A DNA stretch of 64,000 nucleotides from Pogostemon cablin (Eukaryota; Streptophyta; Magnoliopsida; Lamiales; Lamiaceae). Below, one piece after another: positions 45,426 through 56,764 of this stretch (position 1 is the stretch's first letter; each line of letters starts with the position of its first letter). Position numbers and translations under genes: made by a program. Below the pieces are notes generated by a model. The model was given only the letters and a program-made list of their open reading frames with translations. It was not told the DNA's origin and did not search any database. The stretch lies in contig CM042997.1 in NCBI GenBank assembly GCA_023678885.1, positions 27,410,064 to 27,474,063 on the forward strand, given 5' to 3'.

Positions 45426-48400
45426 TTACGCATAGTAGCGTTTCAGGAATTTGCCATTTATGGGGCCGATTCCTACACCATCTTCAGATATCAACTTATA
45501 TGCACCATTTGTATACACTTCTTTCACAACATGTGGGCCATCCCACTTGGGCAAGAATTTATTTCCAACTCGGTGAGTGATGACAATAGGCCTTCTTACA
45601 GCAAGGACTAAGTCTCCGACTTGAAAAGAACGTATCTTTACTTTTTTGTTAAACGTTCTGGAGAGGCGAGCTTGATAGCACTCAAGTCTTTGTTGTGCTT
45701 CTAGCCTCTTCTCATCAAGTGCCTCTAATTCTTCGAGACGTAGTTGTGCGTTCTCTTCTTCAGTTAAACCTTCTTGTATGGCTATTCTCAAAGATGGTAT
45801 TTGCTTTTCAAGGGGCACCACAGCTTCAACCCCATATATAAGAGAGTACGGAGTAGCTTGAGTAGGCGTTCTATAGGTAGTTCGATACGCCCATAAAGCT
45901 TCATGAATCCTTTCATGCCAGTCTCGCTTCGACTTGGAGACCACCTTCTTCAACAGATTACACAGTGTTTTGTTGAAGGCTTCGGCAAGCCCATTAGCTG
46001 CTGCATTATACATAGAAGACTTCCTTTGCTTGAAGTCAAACTTCTCACAAAGCCTATCAATCAAAGAATTACTGAACGGCCTCCCATTATCCGTAATGAT
46101 GTATCGAGGCACTCCATATCTATATATGATGTTGATGCGGATGAAATCAGCAACATTTTCCTTCTTCACTTCTCTCAAGGGTACAACTTCCGCCCACTTG
46201 GAAAAGTAATCAGTGGCAGCCAGAATATAAAGATGGCCTCCAGAAGACTTTGTTAACGGCCCCACCACATCTAAGCCCCATGCATCAAATGGCCACGAAG
46301 AAACTGTTGGATGTAATGGCTCGGGAGGCTGATGAATGAGATTTGCATGAAACTGGCATGGCTGACATTTTTGTGCATAATCTATGCAATCCTTCACCAT
46401 AGAAGGCCAGTAATATCCCATCCTCTTGATTCTGAAATGTAACTTGGGTCCAGACTGATGGGCGCCACATATACCAGAATGAGCTTCCTCCATAGCTTGT
46501 AGAGCTTCTTCATCACTTAAGCATCTTAAGAGAATACCATCAAACGATCTTCTATAAAGTATATCTTTGTAATAGAAGAATCGCGGTGCTCTACGCCGGA
46601 CATCAACCCTTAGGTGTGGATCATTGGGGAGCTTATCATACTTCAAGTAATCCATGAACGGTTGTCGCCAATCTTCCTTCCCAATATCGAACACTTCTAT
46701 GGCACAATACCCAACTTCTTCATCATCTTCCTTTTCGAAGAAGGGAGGTACCACCCAACTTTTGCAGATCGGAACTTGGAAATGTGCTTCAGGCATTGCT
46801 ATGGTTGATGCTAGCTTTGCCAAAGCATCGGCTTGTTTGTTCTTGCTCCTTGGAAGATGTTCAATCTCTACATCTCCAAGCCAATTCATAAGCCTTTGAG
46901 CATAGTCATAATACGGACGTAGCTCGGGTTTCTTAACCTCATATAAACCAAGCAGCTGATTGATTATTAACAACGAATCTCCATATACCTTCAGGTGTCG
47001 TTGCTTTACATCTACTGCCATCTCCAGTCCAAGTATAAGAGCTTGATATTCAGCTACATTGTTAGAGCAATTTTCAGTTAGATTGAAGGAGTATGGCAGA
47101 ACTTCTCCATCTGAGGTCACAAATACCACTCCTGCGCCGGCTCCTTCTCTGTGAGCAGCTCCATCGAAATACATCTTCCAAGGAGGAGTGATTTCAATAG
47201 CCAATATATCTTCATCGGGGAGATCATCAGATAATTCCCATTCTGCAGGCATGGGATGATCAGCTAAGAAATCCGCCAATACTTGCCCTTTCACTGCCTT
47301 TTGAGGGACATATATAATCTCGAATTGCTGCAATTGAAGATACCACCTTGCAAGCCTATCAGAGAGCACTGGTTTCGACATGACGAATTTTAATGGGTTG
47401 GCCTTTGAGACCAAGTAAACAGTATGAGCTTGGAAGTAGTGTCTTAACTTCTGAATTGCAAAGATGAGAGCCAGACAAATCTTTTCAATTGGTGAGTATT
47501 TTAACTCATTTGGAGTCATTGTTCTACTCAAATAGTACAACGCACACTCCTTTCCTTCATCATTATTTTGTGCAAGCAAGGCTCCAACTGATTTTTCTTG
47601 AGCAGATATGTAGAGAATTAATGGACGTCCGTCTATTGGAGCAACCAACACTGGCGGCTTCATCAAATATGCTTTAATGCTGTTAAATGCATTAGTGCAA
47701 GCTTCATCCCATTCAAATGGACTGCCTTTTTTCATAAGATGGCTAAATGGTTGGCATCGGCCGGCCAAATTTGCTATGAATCTTCTTAAGTACGCCAGCT
47801 TACCTTGCAAACTCTTGAGCTCATGTATGTTTCGGGGCACCTGCATCTTCATTATCGCATCAATCTTTGCTTTGTCAATCTCAATGCCACGATGTCGGAC
47901 AATGAATCCAAGGAACTTACTAGAAGAGACTCCGAATGCGCACTTAAGCGGGTTCATCTTGAGTTGGAATTTCCTGAGACGCTCAAATATTTGCCTTAGA
48001 TCCTTAAGATGATCCTTTTTCTTCTTTGATTTCACTACAATGTCATCCACATAACACTCAACATTCTTATGAAGCATGTCGTCAAATATCTTTTGCATAG
48101 CTCGTTGATACGTAGCGCCAGCATTCCTCAAGCCAAACGGCATAACATTATAGCAGTATATTCCTTTAGGAGTGCGGAAGGCTGTTTTCTCTTGATCTTC
48201 CGGAGCTAGGCTAATTTGATTGTAACCAGATGATCCATCCATAAATGAAAGCACTTCATGCCCGGTCGTTGCATCAATCATAAGTTCTGTGATTGGTAGT
48301 GGAAAATCATCTTTTGGGCATGCCAAGTTCAAGTCACGGAAGTCAACACACACTCTAAGCTGCCCATTTGTCTTCCTTACTGGCACAATGTTAGAGAGCC

Positions 48401-49100
48401 AAGTGGGATACTTGACTTCTCGTATCTTTCCCGTTTCAAGGAGCTTATTAACCTCAGCTTCAATCAATGGAACCAGCTCTGGTCGAAATCGACGCTGCAT
48501 CTGCTTAACTGGCTTGACTCCTTTCTTTACTGCTAGATGATGAACTGCCACTTTTGGATCTAATCCGGGCATCTCCTTGAATGACCATGCAAACACGTCT
48601 CTAAACTCTTGAAGAAGCTCAATGTAAGCCTTTTCCTCCTCAGATGTTAACAAAGCACTTATATAGGTTGGACGCGGATCATTAGCATCACCTAAATTAA
48701 TCTCCTTCAATTGATCAACAGTCGATTTAATACCCTCCTCAAATTCTGGGGGAGCATCATCGGCATCTTCCTCTTCAGTTGAGGTTTCTTCTTGTATAGT
48801 GACATGATTTACTGCAGCAACATCCTCCAGAAATTCTTGCCTTTGAAACTGTGGATTAGATCCAACTTGTTCATTCTCTCCCACTTTAACAATGCTCCCC
48901 ACTTCATAGCCATCTCTCCTCATCTCGACGATCTTGCTTTGTAGATCTCTTTCTGCACTTTGTAGATCTGTTTGCATGATGATGGAATGAACAACATCTG
49001 ATGAGCCTACACTTTCACGATCATCTTCTTCACTTCGGGTGAAGATTATTGTTCGTTTCTTAGCTTTCAACATTGTGCCACATGATATAGTCAGGAAATG
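45426..49100 (-). CDS. Tat-2 pol: RT, two RNase H domains, integrase
   Basis: 1215 residues from the ATG at 49071-49073; the frame is open a little further back, to the TGA at 49101. The same domain chain as Tat-1: RT with FRDLNLACPKDDFPLP and YVDD near 341, gypsy RNase H, archaeal-type RNase H (YFDGAAHREGAGAG, AEYQALILGLE, YGDS, QADALAK), and integrase with HHCC and D, D, E residues. A about 45-60 residue segment near the N-terminus (around LQSAERDLQSKIVEM) is absent from Tat-1. The enzymatic part looks intact, but the upstream TGA cuts it from gag-pro. Confidence 0.92.
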   Translation of the reverse strand, partial: HFLTISCGTMLKAKKRTIIFTRSEEDDRESVGSSDVVHSIIMQTDLQSAERDLQSKIVEMRRDGYEVGSIVKVGENEQVGSNPQFQRQEFLEDVAAVNHVTIQEETSTEEEDADDAPPEFEEGIKSTVDQLKEINLGDANDPRPTYISALLTSEEEKAYIELLQEFRDVFAWSFKEMPGLDPKVAVHHLAVKKGVKPVKQMQRRFRPELVPLIEAEVNKLLETGKIREVKYPTWLSNIVPVRKTNGQLRVCVDFRDLNLACPKDDFPLPITELMIDATTGHEVLSFMDGSSGYNQISLAPEDQEKTAFRTPKGIYCYNVMPFGLRNAGATYQRAMQKIFDDMLHKNVECYVDDIVVKSKKKKDHLKDLRQIFERLRKFQLKMNPLKCAFGVSSSKFLGFIVRHRGIEIDKAKIDAIMKMQVPRNIHELKSLQGKLAYLRRFIANLAGRCQPFSHLMKKGSPFEWDEACTNAFNSIKAYLMKPPVLVAPIDGRPLILYISAQEKSVGALLAQNNDEGKECALYYLSRTMTPNELKYSPIEKICLALIFAIQKLRHYFQAHTVYLVSKANPLKFVMSKPVLSDRLARWYLQLQQFEIIYVPQKAVKGQVLADFLADHPMPAEWELSDDLPDEDILAIEITPPWKMYFDGAAHREGAGAGVVFVTSDGEVLPYSFNLTENCSNNVAEYQALILGLEMAVDVKQRHLKVYGDSLLIINQLLGLYEVKKPELRPYYDYAQRLMNWLGDVEIEHLPRSKNKQADALAKLASTIAMPEAHFQVPICKSWVVPPFFEKEDDEEVGYCAIEVFDIGKEDWRQPFMDYLKYDKLPNDPHLRVDVRRRAPRFFYYKDILYRRSFDGILLRCLSDEEALQAMEEAHSGICGAHQSGPKLHFRIKRMGYYWPSMVKDCIDYAQKCQPCQFHANLIHQPPEPLHPTVSSWPFDAWGLDVVGPLTKSSGGHLYILAATDYFSKWAEVVPLREVKKENVADFIRINIIYRYGVPRYIITDNGRPFSNSLIDRLCEKFDFKQRKSSMYNAAANGLAEAFNKTLCNLLKKVVSKSKRDWHERIHEALWAYRTTYRTPTQATPYSLIYGVEAVVPLEKQIPSLRIAIQEGLTEEENAQLRLEELEALDEKRLEAQQRLECYQARLSRTFNKKVKIRSFQVGDLVLAVRRPIVITHRVGNKFLPKWDGPHVVKEVYTNGAYKLISEDGVGIGPINGKFLKRYYA

Positions 49101-49699
49101 TCATCTTTTCATGCGAGATGGGATCCGACTATGTATCTTTGGGAAACTTGGGAACTTAGTAGTCCTTTTAGCTCCAGCTGGTTTGAGCCTCTCGAATACT
49201 GAGATTCTTTCTGTCTTTCTATCTTCCTCATGAGACTCCTCTTCTTCAGAGAGAATTTCATCTTCAGTGATGTAGTTTGTGTTTGCCCTCTTTATCGCAA
49301 TGCGAACAGGTTTTTGCGGAACATATCCTATACCTGTTCTAGTATACTTGGAAGTACGGCCATTACTCTTCAATTTTTCTTGGGTGGTTCTACTAGGAGT
49401 CTTATGAGACAGTTCATTTGCCGCACCTTTTTCTTGAGGGTCATAACCAGCTTTCACAAGGAGTTTGTAAGCTTGTGGGCTATACGATTTGGAAACCGCC
49501 GCCTCAAATACATCTCCGTGCTCAGTTTTAGCCGCTTGAGTTGGGCGAGTGAATCCTTTGAGTGGAGGGGGAGAGGGCTTCTCAGCGTCAACCTTAGTCA
49601 GGGGTAGTGTCAACCCTTCTACAGTTTTGATCAACTGTTTACTTTCATTAGACTGTATGGATGAGACATCATCTGCATTCTCTTTTTCTTGTTTATCAT
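49101..49699 (-). pseudogene. Tat-2 gag-pro C-terminal part, cut off
   Basis: The downstream piece of the split gag-pro/pol linker. It begins at the nested element's left edge and runs in the frame of the upstream gag piece (KGFTRPTQAAKTEHGDVFEA, SKSYSPQAYKLLVKAGY, matching Tat-1 residues near 780-840). It ends at TGA (49101-49103), where Tat-1 has a sense codon in the stretch RIPSRMKR-R; CGA to TGA explains it. Confidence 0.8.
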
Positions 49700-51250
49700 T
49701 GATCATCGCTATTTTCACCTAGATTTTGTGTTATTTTTGTGTGTGTTTTCGTCTTTTTGTTTCGTATTTTTGTATCTTTTTGTATTGTATTTTGGAAAAT
49801 TGATGATGATGATTTTCATGTCTTTGAATAGGTGATTATGAGGATAAATGGTGATAAAAAGCATGAAGAAAGGAGAAAGTTGAAGAAAATGAAGAATTAG
49901 TCAAAATGCATAAAAACACGCTCGTGTTTTTATGCAGTGCCCGTGTTTTTCTGCAGGTGCAAAAACTTACAGAAAGCTGAAAAATTGCAAGAAAACACGG
50001 GCAGATGCAGGAAAACACGCCCGTGTTTTCTTGCACTTGGCCTAAAATCGCGTTTTACACCTTTGTGCGATTTCCAAGTGTGTAGAGGGGGTATAAATAC
50101 CCCCAATATCATCACTTGAAGGCAGATTTTGAGGGTTTTGGGCTGCACACACACCCTCTCCATCCATCCATCATCCATTCCTCCATTTTCATCACCCATT
50201 CCTCTTGATTTCTCACATCCATCCATCCATTCCACTAATCCACCAATCTAAGAAGGGAAGAACATCAAGGAGTGAAGATTGGAGCATGTTGAAGGAAGAG
50301 AAGGCCATCTTAAAAAGGGAAGCCCATCAACCTTTGATTTGTTGTTTTCTTCATTATTTAGCTCAATTGGAGCATGCCATGGATTATATTGATTTTGTAA
50401 TGATTTATATTGGCTAGTCCTCATGTGAGGCTAGCAATATGATTGGTGAAGGATAATGTAGATTTTGCACACCACATGTTCGATGAATTGACTGTATGAA
50501 TATTTTCTATCATGAATGCTTATTCTCATTTTATGTATGATTTGTGTGATTAGATTCTCTATTCATAGTGTTAGGATGGTCATTCCAATATTATGTTTAG
50601 TGGTTTAATTGAATCATTGATTGCATGAGATGACTATGTTAAGTATGTGGGGAGTTTGGCCATAACCTTCATGTGCTTAGAACCTCATGATAGGACATTA
50701 TTGATAATTACTTGTGAAAGTGTTTGATATGATGAGGGGAACCAAGCTAATTCTCACTTGACCTTAGAAAGGGAACACTAGGAAAACGTCCCTACCTACT
50801 AGAGAAAATTCTTCGTGATAATATCTCTATACTGGTATATTAATATCCGTAAGTACCTATAAGAATAGTGAGGATTGGAAACACTCTTTGAGTGTCCTTA
50901 ATATCATAACATGAAGATCACCAATGCATGTATGTGTGTGTGAGTCTATATATACCTTTTCCATGAATGTTGTTAGCCTTGCATACTTCTTAGATTGTTC
51001 ACCTTCACCCATCATCCATCTCATATGTACATGTTCTATCTTTAATTGCTTTCGTAGTTAGATTGTAGTGTAATTCAACCTCTTCTTTATTGATTAGTCC
51101 TTCTAGAGTGAAACATCTTTCGAATACGGATACATACACTTTCTCCCTTGGGTTCGATATTATAAATTTTGCACTTGGTCACCACGTCTACACACAACGA
51201 TAGAGTACGCTTACTCTTATCAATTTGTACCAAAATTGAGACTAAGTTCA
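49700..51250 (+). repeat. Nested element 5' LTR
   Basis: 1551 bp, from TGATCATCGC to AAGTTCA. It carries clustered AAACACG/CGTGTTT palindromes (49913-50036), a TATAAATA box at 50092-50099 and a (CATC)n stretch at about 50160-50235. A small ORF at 50205-50417 is not supported as a gene. Confidence 0.92.
50092..50099 (+). promoter_or_regulatory. Nested element LTR TATA box
   Basis: TATAAATA in GGGGGTATAAATACCCCC, which is itself an inverted repeat, 60 bp after a cluster of AAACACG palindromes. It is the probable U3/R boundary promoter and is present in both LTRs (second copy about 55606-55613). Confidence 0.6.
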
Positions 51251-51268
51251 TGGCGCCGTTGCCGGGGA
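51251..51268 (+). other. Nested element primer binding site (tRNA-Asp)
   Basis: TGGCGCCGTTGCCGGGGA directly follows the 5' LTR and is fully complementary to the 3' end of plant tRNA-Asp with CCA. This is the PBS usual for Athila-lineage elements. Confidence 0.88.
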
Positions 51269-51466
51269 GAAAGGCTTCGGTGTAACGTGTTTGGATTTGT
51301 TAGCTTTACTTAGGATATTTTTTTTTATTTTTGCTTTTATATTTGTTTTGAAAAATTTTGTTCTTACTTGTTCTTCTTGATAGGTACATCAACCTTGAAA
51401 GAAGGGGAGAAGAAGCAAAACCAAAAATAGCAAGTGTAGAGGAGTTGTAGATGGTCCCTTGAAGAG

Positions 51467-53101
51467 ATGATGAACATTGACCAATTCTATAATAATGGAG
51501 GAAATGGGGGATGGCAACGAGCTTATAATGAGAGTACATGCCAATCATACCAAGGATACACTTACACTCCATCAAGTTCTTATAATCATTTCTTCTCTAC
51601 AAGCATTCAACCAAGCCTTTCAAACTATCAGTCTCAAAATGTCTATTCAATGCCTACTTCCAACTTTAATAGTGGACAAGTGTGGAGCATGCCCAATTAT
51701 CAAATGGGGAATGGAGCGTGTATGCAAAACGAGTATGTTCAAGAGAATTTCCAAGAAGGGTGTCTACCATACGATGAAAGCAGACCTTCCTTGCAAGATC
51801 AATTAAATCAAATGATGAAAATGCTTGAAGAAAGACGAGAAGAGAGGAAGAAAGAGGAAGAAGAAAATGATAGGAGACTTGAGGCCCTAGAGAGTCGAAT
51901 GAGTCTAATGATAAGTGAACGGAACACTCTTCGCGAAATGGAGAATTTCGATGAGAAGACTGAAGAAGAGTTAGAGGTAGAAGAGTGTTCGGGGGATAAT
52001 AAAGACTCGAGTGATGAAGAGCTCTTAAAGGCTAAGAAAGAAAAGAAAGAGGTAAATTTGGTTGGAGAAATGTGTGTAGAAGGAAAAGAGGTTGAGCGCA
52101 AGTCAAAATGGAGAATGAAGAAGGAAAGAGTGCCGAAAGAAGAAATGTGTGTAGAAAAGTTTGAATGTGATTATTGGGGCATTCCGATTACTCCTTATCC
52201 TATTCCTTTTCCTCAAAGATGTGTTAAAGAAGAAAAGATAGAAGAGTTTAAGAGTTACATTGCATTGAAAAAGAAGAAGATGGAGGAGAGTAAGGTGAAA
52301 AATGAAGAGGTCAAATCTATGCATGAAGAGTATTCCATGAAAGTGGAGGACCTTGGAAAGGATGTAATGCCTTGTGAAATAGAAGGAAAAGGAACTCTTA
52401 ATGCAAGGCGTGACTTGGAGATAATTGAAAATGTGATGCCTTATTCTACTTATAGAAGCCTTGATATGGGGGAACTCAAGCCAACCACAACATGTCTTAA
52501 GGGTAAAAATGGATCTTTTATTTTACCTTTTGGAAAGGTTGAAGACGTTGTGGTTAAGGTGAATGAGATGGTCTTCTCGGTTGATTTTGTGGTACTTGGT
52601 GTGGAAGCGGAGCCTCGAGTCCCGCTTACTCTTGGGAAAAATTTCTTTACAATCGAAAGATCTAGTGAAGATGAAGAAAATGAGGAGGTCTCATTGAGCT
52701 CGGAGGACGAGAGTGAATTACTATCATGCCATCAAGGAGGAAAGGATGAGTCATATCTTAAGCCCCCAAATGTGCCTCCGGATGAGTTTGAGAAGATTGA
52801 ACAATCTTATTACTTAGAAGCTTTGATTCCTATTGTGGAAAATTATGTGAAAATTGAAAAGTCTAATCTTTCTTATGTTGAATTTGATAGGGATGAAGCT
52901 TCGGATATTGAATGGAAACTCGACAAAGAAGAAGATTGTTTCTCATGTAGGAAAAAGAAGTGTTCGTTCTATGACTCTCACGGAATGTCAATTCTTATTA
53001 GTAGGAAGGGGGATAAGGTCATAACGGACAAGAAGAGAGCAAAAAGAAAGTTTAAAGTGAAGATGAAGGATGTTGATGCGATGAATTTTTGTGGAGCTTA
53101 A
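51467..53101 (+). CDS. Nested element 544-residue protein with decayed protease region
   Basis: Residues 1 to about 105 are Asn/Ser/Tyr/Gln-rich, like the tail of Athila Gag proteins. About 105-150 is a charged coiled coil (MMKMLEERREERKKEEEEN). A very acidic/basic linker follows. About 305-395 resembles the Athila protease domain: NVMPYSTYRSLDMGELKPTT then FGKVEDVVVKVNEMVFSVDF and PLTLGKNFF. The expected catalytic D-L-G-S is replaced by D-L-E-I, so proteolysis is unlikely. The C-terminus (about 400-544) is charged, with a Cys-containing SCRKKKCSF. The full Gag capsid core and all polymerase domains are missing. The ORF is long and clean, so it may serve particle assembly or RNA packaging in trans. 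Confidence 0.7.
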   Translation: MMNIDQFYNNGGNGGWQRAYNESTCQSYQGYTYTPSSSYNHFFSTSIQPSLSNYQSQNVYSMPTSNFNSGQVWSMPNYQMGNGACMQNEYVQENFQEGCLPYDESRPSLQDQLNQMMKMLEERREERKKEEEENDRRLEALESRMSLMISERNTLREMENFDEKTEEELEVEECSGDNKDSSDEELLKAKKEKKEVNLVGEMCVEGKEVERKSKWRMKKERVPKEEMCVEKFECDYWGIPITPYPIPFPQRCVKEEKIEEFKSYIALKKKKMEESKVKNEEVKSMHEEYSMKVEDLGKDVMPCEIEGKGTLNARRDLEIIENVMPYSTYRSLDMGELKPTTTCLKGKNGSFILPFGKVEDVVVKVNEMVFSVDFVVLGVEAEPRVPLTLGKNFFTIERSSEDEENEEVSLSSEDESELLSCHQGGKDESYLKPPNVPPDEFEKIEQSYYLEALIPIVENYVKIEKSNLSYVEFDRDEASDIEWKLDKEEDCFSCRKKKCSFYDSHGMSILISRKGDKVITDKKRAKRKFKVKMKDVDAMNFCGA

Positions 53102-55213
53102 AAGTTTAATTATGCGTCCGGCTTGAAGACGTTAAACTTAGCGCTAGATGGGAGGCAACCCATCGTTTATTTTAATGCTTTCATGTAATTGCTTTGATTT
53201 ATTGTTTTGCAATTTTGGCATGAAGGTTGATTGTGCTCGTGAGGAGAATGCGTGTTGAAGATACGAAAAGTGCTTGATTTGAAGTGTATAGGTAAGTGAC
53301 ACCACTTTTTGCAAACTTAACTCGAAACTCTTGTTTCAATTTAAGTTTGGGGGGATATGGCGTGGTGTGACATACTTTGTTTTGAAAGCATATACTTTTC
53401 GTATTTTTGGGCCAATTTTAAAATTTTTCTCATGAGGATTGGTTGGATTTTGGTCCAATTGGTTGTGTTGAAGTGCATGATGATCTATATTCTTATTGTA
53501 ATTGTTGAGCTAATGGTTTTGAATGAGTTTTTGAGCTTAAATGAAGTGTAGTGGAAGCACGAATTGAGCCCAGAGATCTAATCGAGATTCGTTGTGCATG
53601 CAATTCGGAAGCTCGTGTTAGCCATTTCCACCTCCGGATTCCTTTTTCAGGGAGTTCACTTTACTACTCATCATTTCTATTTTCTTAGCATATACATGAT
53701 TTTGAAATGAATTTGATTGGATTGGTATGCTACTTCATTTGTTATGTATCTTGGGAGGTTTACTTGCTTTATTTAGGTAGTTTACTTGCTTTAGTTTTTC
53801 TTATTTTTGAATAAGGTGGCAAATTCGTGAGCTTATATGTTGGTTGATTGAGGATATGTGCTTAATTTTCTCTTGGTGAATGGAATTTTCGTGTATGCAT
53901 GTTATGTGTTTTTGTATTGTTTCTTGTTTGGTGAGTCTTTATTTATGTGTTTTGTTTGTATTTTTATTCTTGTATAGGGTTGTTTGGTGGCTTGTTTTGG
54001 GATGTCGTGAGTCGTTTTAGTGAATATGAGTGATGACATGTTGTTGCGATAAGTGATGACAAATTATGATTAAGAATCTCTACACTTTCAAATTGTGACA
54101 TGTTTTACTTAACTTGTTCAATTTTGAGATGAATGTGGTGTAATAAGTCCTTAAGGTCCGAGCATAAGCTTGTGAGCATTTGAGCCTCAACCGTGCATAC
54201 ATGGTATTTTTTCATGAGTGGATCGGTTGTGTTTGATAAGTTAGAACTTGCTCAAGGACTATAGGAACGAGCCCGATTAGTGGAGATTAATGATATGATC
54301 TAAGGCCATTCTTGTCATTTATAGTCATTGCCAAATATTTCCATACCGCGAACATCATCCCTAGTCAACCACTTTGAGCTTATAAGCCTATTTCTTATGA
54401 ATTTAGCACTTAACAACCCTTGATTACCCACATGAGCCTTATATATGTACCCTTTTGTGTGATTAATTGAGGAGATGGTGGCTAGAAATGTTTGATGAGA
54501 TAACAAAAGAAGAAAGGAAATAGTAAACAAGTAAGAAAAAGGATGAAAAGAGCACAAGCAAGAATGCACATGCAACCTAAAAACAAGAGAATGAGCAAAG
54601 CAACAACAAGATGCTCAAGAAAATAAAAGTTCAAAGAAAGGAAGCATGCATCATGAGGAGCTCGATTCATAGGATAAAGATGATAAAAAGTGCTTGTGAC
54701 CAACAAAGATAAAAAAGGAAGAAAAGAAGAGTGGAGGAATGGAAGAAAGTAGCTACCTCTTCGATTACTTACACTTGATTAGTTACTATTATCTATATTC
54801 TTCCTACCCTACCAAAGAGCCTATCATTACATCCTAATTAAAGACCTTTTTGATAATTAATTGAAACTTTGGTGGTTTGTGAATGTAGTCCACGAGCAAG
54901 CTTATAGCGAGTCGAGCCAATCGATTGATGAGTGTTGTTACCTTACTTGAAAGAGTGTTGAGTGAAATTGATAACCTATGTGAGGCTTGGACCAAAAAGG
55001 ACTATATTACACTTTATTCTCTTGTGATTGAACTTGTTAATTCCTTATGTCATGAGTTTAATGTTGTAGGATGACTTAGCATAAGTTGTTATTCTTATTG
55101 ATATTGATGTGTTATTACTTATATTCATTAGGTCTTTTCCTAGGTGAAAATTTCTCCTCTTGATTTGTCATTTTCGTTACTCGGGGACGAGCAACACTTT
55201 AAGTTTGGGGGGT
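53102..55213 (+). other. Noncoding 3' half of the nested element
   Basis: About 2.1 kb without a supported ORF. It contains TAAGTTTGGGG at about 53341 and again at the PPT, typical of Athila 3' regions. The 3' end AAGTTTGGGGGGT (55201-55213) is the polypurine tract next to the 3' LTR. Confidence 0.65.
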
Positions 55214-56764
55214 TGATCATCGCTATTTTCACCTAGATTTTGTGTTATTTTTGTGTGTGTTTTCGTCTTTTTGTTTCGTATTTTTGTATCTTTTTGTATT
55301 GTATTTTGGAAAATTGATGATGATGATTTTCATGTCTTTGAATAGGTGATTATGAGGATAAATGGTGATAAAAAGCATGAAGAAAGGAGAAAGTTGAAGA
55401 AAATGAAGAATTAGTCAAAATGCATAAAAACACGCTCGTGTTTTTATGCAGTGCCCGTGTTTTTCTGCAGGTGCAAAAACTTACAGAAAGCTGAAAAATT
55501 GCAAGAAAACACGGGCAGATGCAGGAAAACACGCCCGTGTTTTCTTGCACTTGGCCTAAAATCGCGTTTTACACCTTTGTGCGATTTCCAAGTGTGTAGA
55601 GGGGGTATAAATACCCCCAATATCATCACTTGAAGGCAGATTTTGAGGGTTTTGGGCTGCACACACACCCTCTCCATCCATCCATCATCCATTCCTCCAT
55701 TTTCATCACCCATTCCTCTTGATTTCTCACATCCATCCATCCATTCCACTAATCCACCAATCTAAGAAGGGAAGAACATCAAGGAGTGAAGATTGGAGCA
55801 TGTTGAAGGAAGAGAAGGCCATCTTAAAAAGGGAAGCCCATCAACCTTTGATTTGTTGTTTTCTTCATTATTTAGCTCAATTGGAGCATGCCATGGATTA
55901 TATTGATTTTGTAATGATTTATATTGGCTAGTCCTCATGTGAGGCTAGCAATATGATTGGTGAAGGATAATGTAGATTTTGCACACCACATGTTCGATGA
56001 ATTGACTGTATGAATATTTTCTATCATGAATGCTTATTCTCATTTTATGTATGATTTGTGTGATTAGATTCTCTATTCATAGTGTTAGGATGGTCATTCC
56101 AATATTATGTTTAGTGGTTTAATTGAATCATTGATTGCATGAGATGACTATGTTAAGTATGTGGGGAGTTTGGCCATAACCTTCATGTGCTTAGAACCTC
56201 ATGATAGGACATTATTGATAATTACTTGTGAAAGTGTTTGATATGATGAGGGGAACCAAGCTAATTCTCACTTGACCTTAGAAAGGGAACACTAGGAAAA
56301 CGTCCCTACCTACTAGAGAAAATTCTTCGTGATAATATCTCTATACTGGTATATTAATATCCGTAAGTACCTATAAGAATAGTGAGGATTGGAAACACTC
56401 TTTGAGTGTCCTTAATATCATAACATGAAGATCACCAATGCATGTATGTGTGTGTGAGTCTATATATACCTTTTCCATGAATGTTGTTAGCCTTGCATAC
56501 TTCTTAGATTGTTCACCTTCACCCATCATCCATCTCATATGTACATGTTCTATCTTTAATTGCTTTCGTAGTTAGATTGTAGTGTAATTCAACCTCTTCT
56601 TTATTGATTAGTCCTTCTAGAGTGAAACATCTTTCGAATACGGATACATACACTTTCTCCCTTGGGTTCGATATTATAAATTTTGCACTTGGTCACCACG
56701 TCTACACACAACGATAGAGTACGCTTACTCTTATCAATTTGTACCAAAATTGAGACTAAGTTCA
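55214..56764 (+). repeat. Nested element 3' LTR
   Basis: 1551 bp, matching 49700-51250 base for base wherever I compared it. Confidence 0.92.

Larger units (their letters stand above)
49700..56764 (+). mobile_element. Nested non-autonomous Athila-like LTR element
   Basis: 7065 bp on the plus strand, inside Tat-2 gag and opposite to it. The 1551 bp LTRs (49700-51250, 55214-56764) have equal length, and no difference was noticed by eye. The PBS at 51251-51268 matches tRNA-Asp and the PPT is at 55200-55213, as in Athila. TSD: ATCAT at 49695-49699 and 56764-56768 if the terminal A is shared, or TCAT if the LTR is taken as TG...CA. One 544-codon ORF is present; RT, RNase H and integrase are absent. 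It must be mobilised by enzymes from a related autonomous element. Confidence 0.88.

Noticed and set aside
50205..50417. 70-codon ORF in the nested LTR, repeated at 55719-55931
   Set aside because: It is present only because the LTR is duplicated, with no domain and no support as a gene.
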